Shown here piece after piece: positions 29,904-30,669 of a stretch of DNA of 30,669 bases. Position numbers and translations under genes: made by a program. This DNA is from a virus, in IMG/VR virus record IMGVR_UViG_3300047994_000586, positions 1 to 30,669 of that record. One strand, 5' to 3'. The notes under the pieces were generated by a model. It made no database searches and was not told the origin of the DNA. It worked only from the letters and a program-made list of their open reading frames with translations. Position 1 is the first letter of the stretch. The number at the start of each line of letters is the position of its first letter.

Positions 29904-30081
29904 GAATTATTGCCGTTTTTGAATAGATAGCATGGTTTTTGTGATTTACTTAAGGTTAAGATCCGCTGCTTTTTCCTTCCTTGTTAAAAATTGTTAAATT
30001 CACTATTAAAAGAAAAATAAAAAGCAACCAATAGTGTTTAATATACGTTAATGTTATTAAATTTATAGTAATAATCCGGCT

Positions 30082-30669
30082 ATGGGTAACAAAAGGTTTA
30101 CTTACCTTATTTATACTTTCGCAATATTGCTGCTGGCAGCGGTTTCATCGTGCCAGAAGGATGATAGTGCGGCCCAGCCCGATCCGGTTAAGACCAGTGT
30201 AATTGCCGATAGTTCGGTGATGTCGTCTCCCGGAAATTTCCTTGCCGTGAGCGGTACGCTAAGCGTAAAATACAACGATTCTACTTATACTTTTGATGCT
30301 GCGCATGATTCGATTGCCTTTATCAATGTGCACGGCGATGCCAGCGCGCGCTTTTTTGGCATCACGGCGATCAATAAAGAACATAACATGAGCTTCGGGA
30401 TCAGCTCTTCCGGGCATCCTTACAGCAAGATCAATGCAGGCGTTGCAGGCAGCCAGTTTTTGTTAACTACCGATGCGCAGAAACCCGCCATGCAATTATC
30501 CCTCAGCAAATATTCTGCACCTACCGACCTGGGCAGTATCACCATAGATACCTATAACGAAGGTACCCAGCTGGCAAAAGGAACTTTTGTTACTTTTTTG
30601 GCCAAGGATGATAAGGCCAATTCACCGTATTACCGCGTAGAAGGTACGTTCGACCTGAAGCTGAAATAG
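30082..30669 (+). CDS. DUF6252-like lipoprotein, complete at the window edge
   Basis: 195 residues, stop TAG at 30667-30669, so the gene is complete though it ends with the window. The signal MGNKRFTYLIYTFAILLLAA is followed by VSSCQ, with acylated Cys24. The mature part is a beta sandwich-like domain (LAVSGTLSVKYNDSTYTFDA, then MSFGISSSGHPYSKINAG, LAKGTFVTFLAK and YYRVEGTFDLKLK). The closing G.F pattern resembles DUF6252-type Bacteroidetes lipoproteins; family given from memory. The 178 bases between it and the barrel gene are AT-rich and hold nothing I recognise. Host gene, function unknown. Confidence 0.7.
   Translation: MGNKRFTYLIYTFAILLLAAVSSCQKDDSAAQPDPVKTSVIADSSVMSSPGNFLAVSGTLSVKYNDSTYTFDAAHDSIAFINVHGDASARFFGITAINKEHNMSFGISSSGHPYSKINAGVAGSQFLLTTDAQKPAMQLSLSKYSAPTDLGSITIDTYNEGTQLAKGTFVTFLAKDDKANSPYYRVEGTFDLKLK

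Overview
The window looks like a Bacteroidetes chromosome, most likely Sphingobacteriaceae (Mucilaginibacter or Pedobacter type). The evidence is candidate promoters of the form TTTG-N19/21-TAnnTTTR, almost no Shine-Dalgarno sequences, many short lipoproteins with a lipobox, a SprB repeat, and tail-fibre ends of the type seen in Bacteroidetes prophages. The assignment is by eye; nothing was searched.

From about 1201 to 28473 the window is dominated by a virion gene cluster of a tailed prophage, transcribed on the minus strand (right to left). The right block (28473 to about 15963) carries small and large terminase, a tail-assembly-chaperone-like gene split by a -1 shift at a T7 run, a tail-terminator-like protein, an HK97 gp10-like protein, two large tail or baseplate proteins, the tape measure and a small ORF. 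The left block (12813 to 1201) carries a ClpP-type head protease with a scaffold-like tail, the major capsid protein, a tube-like protein, a small protein, the portal, a connector-like protein, a collagen-repeat tail fibre, and a lysis cassette (holin-like protein, GH24 endolysin, two small proteins). Gene order inside the blocks is rearranged relative to lambda/HK97. No integrase, repressor, replication gene or att site is visible, so the element is incomplete here or is a domesticated or transfer-agent-like relic.

Cargo is inserted in this framework. Two lipoprotein genes (27582 and 21176) and three OafA-type membrane acyltransferases (98, 3088, 4343) lie on the opposite strand, most with their 3' ends almost touching a phage gene. 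Between the two blocks sits a same-strand unit with its own good promoter: a TPR lipoprotein and a complete signal peptidase I (lepB). It is followed by an AT-rich small gene and an overlapping broken gene, then a 0.5 kb non-coding region. That region holds three 141-142 bp imperfect repeats, each with a CTGACA-N6-TGTCAG palindrome.

The likely logic is that the phage genes build, package and release a long-tailed particle, while the acyltransferases and lipoproteins alter the lysogen's surface. The most interesting non-coding signal is an almost identical inverted repeat (ATGCYGATTGGCATA) in the leaders of both the terminase block and the head-protease block, which suggests a shared late-gene regulator. 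To the right of 28500 come ordinary host genes: a BamA/TamA-like barrel protein and a lipoprotein that ends exactly at the window edge. I saw no tRNA, rRNA or CRISPR array.
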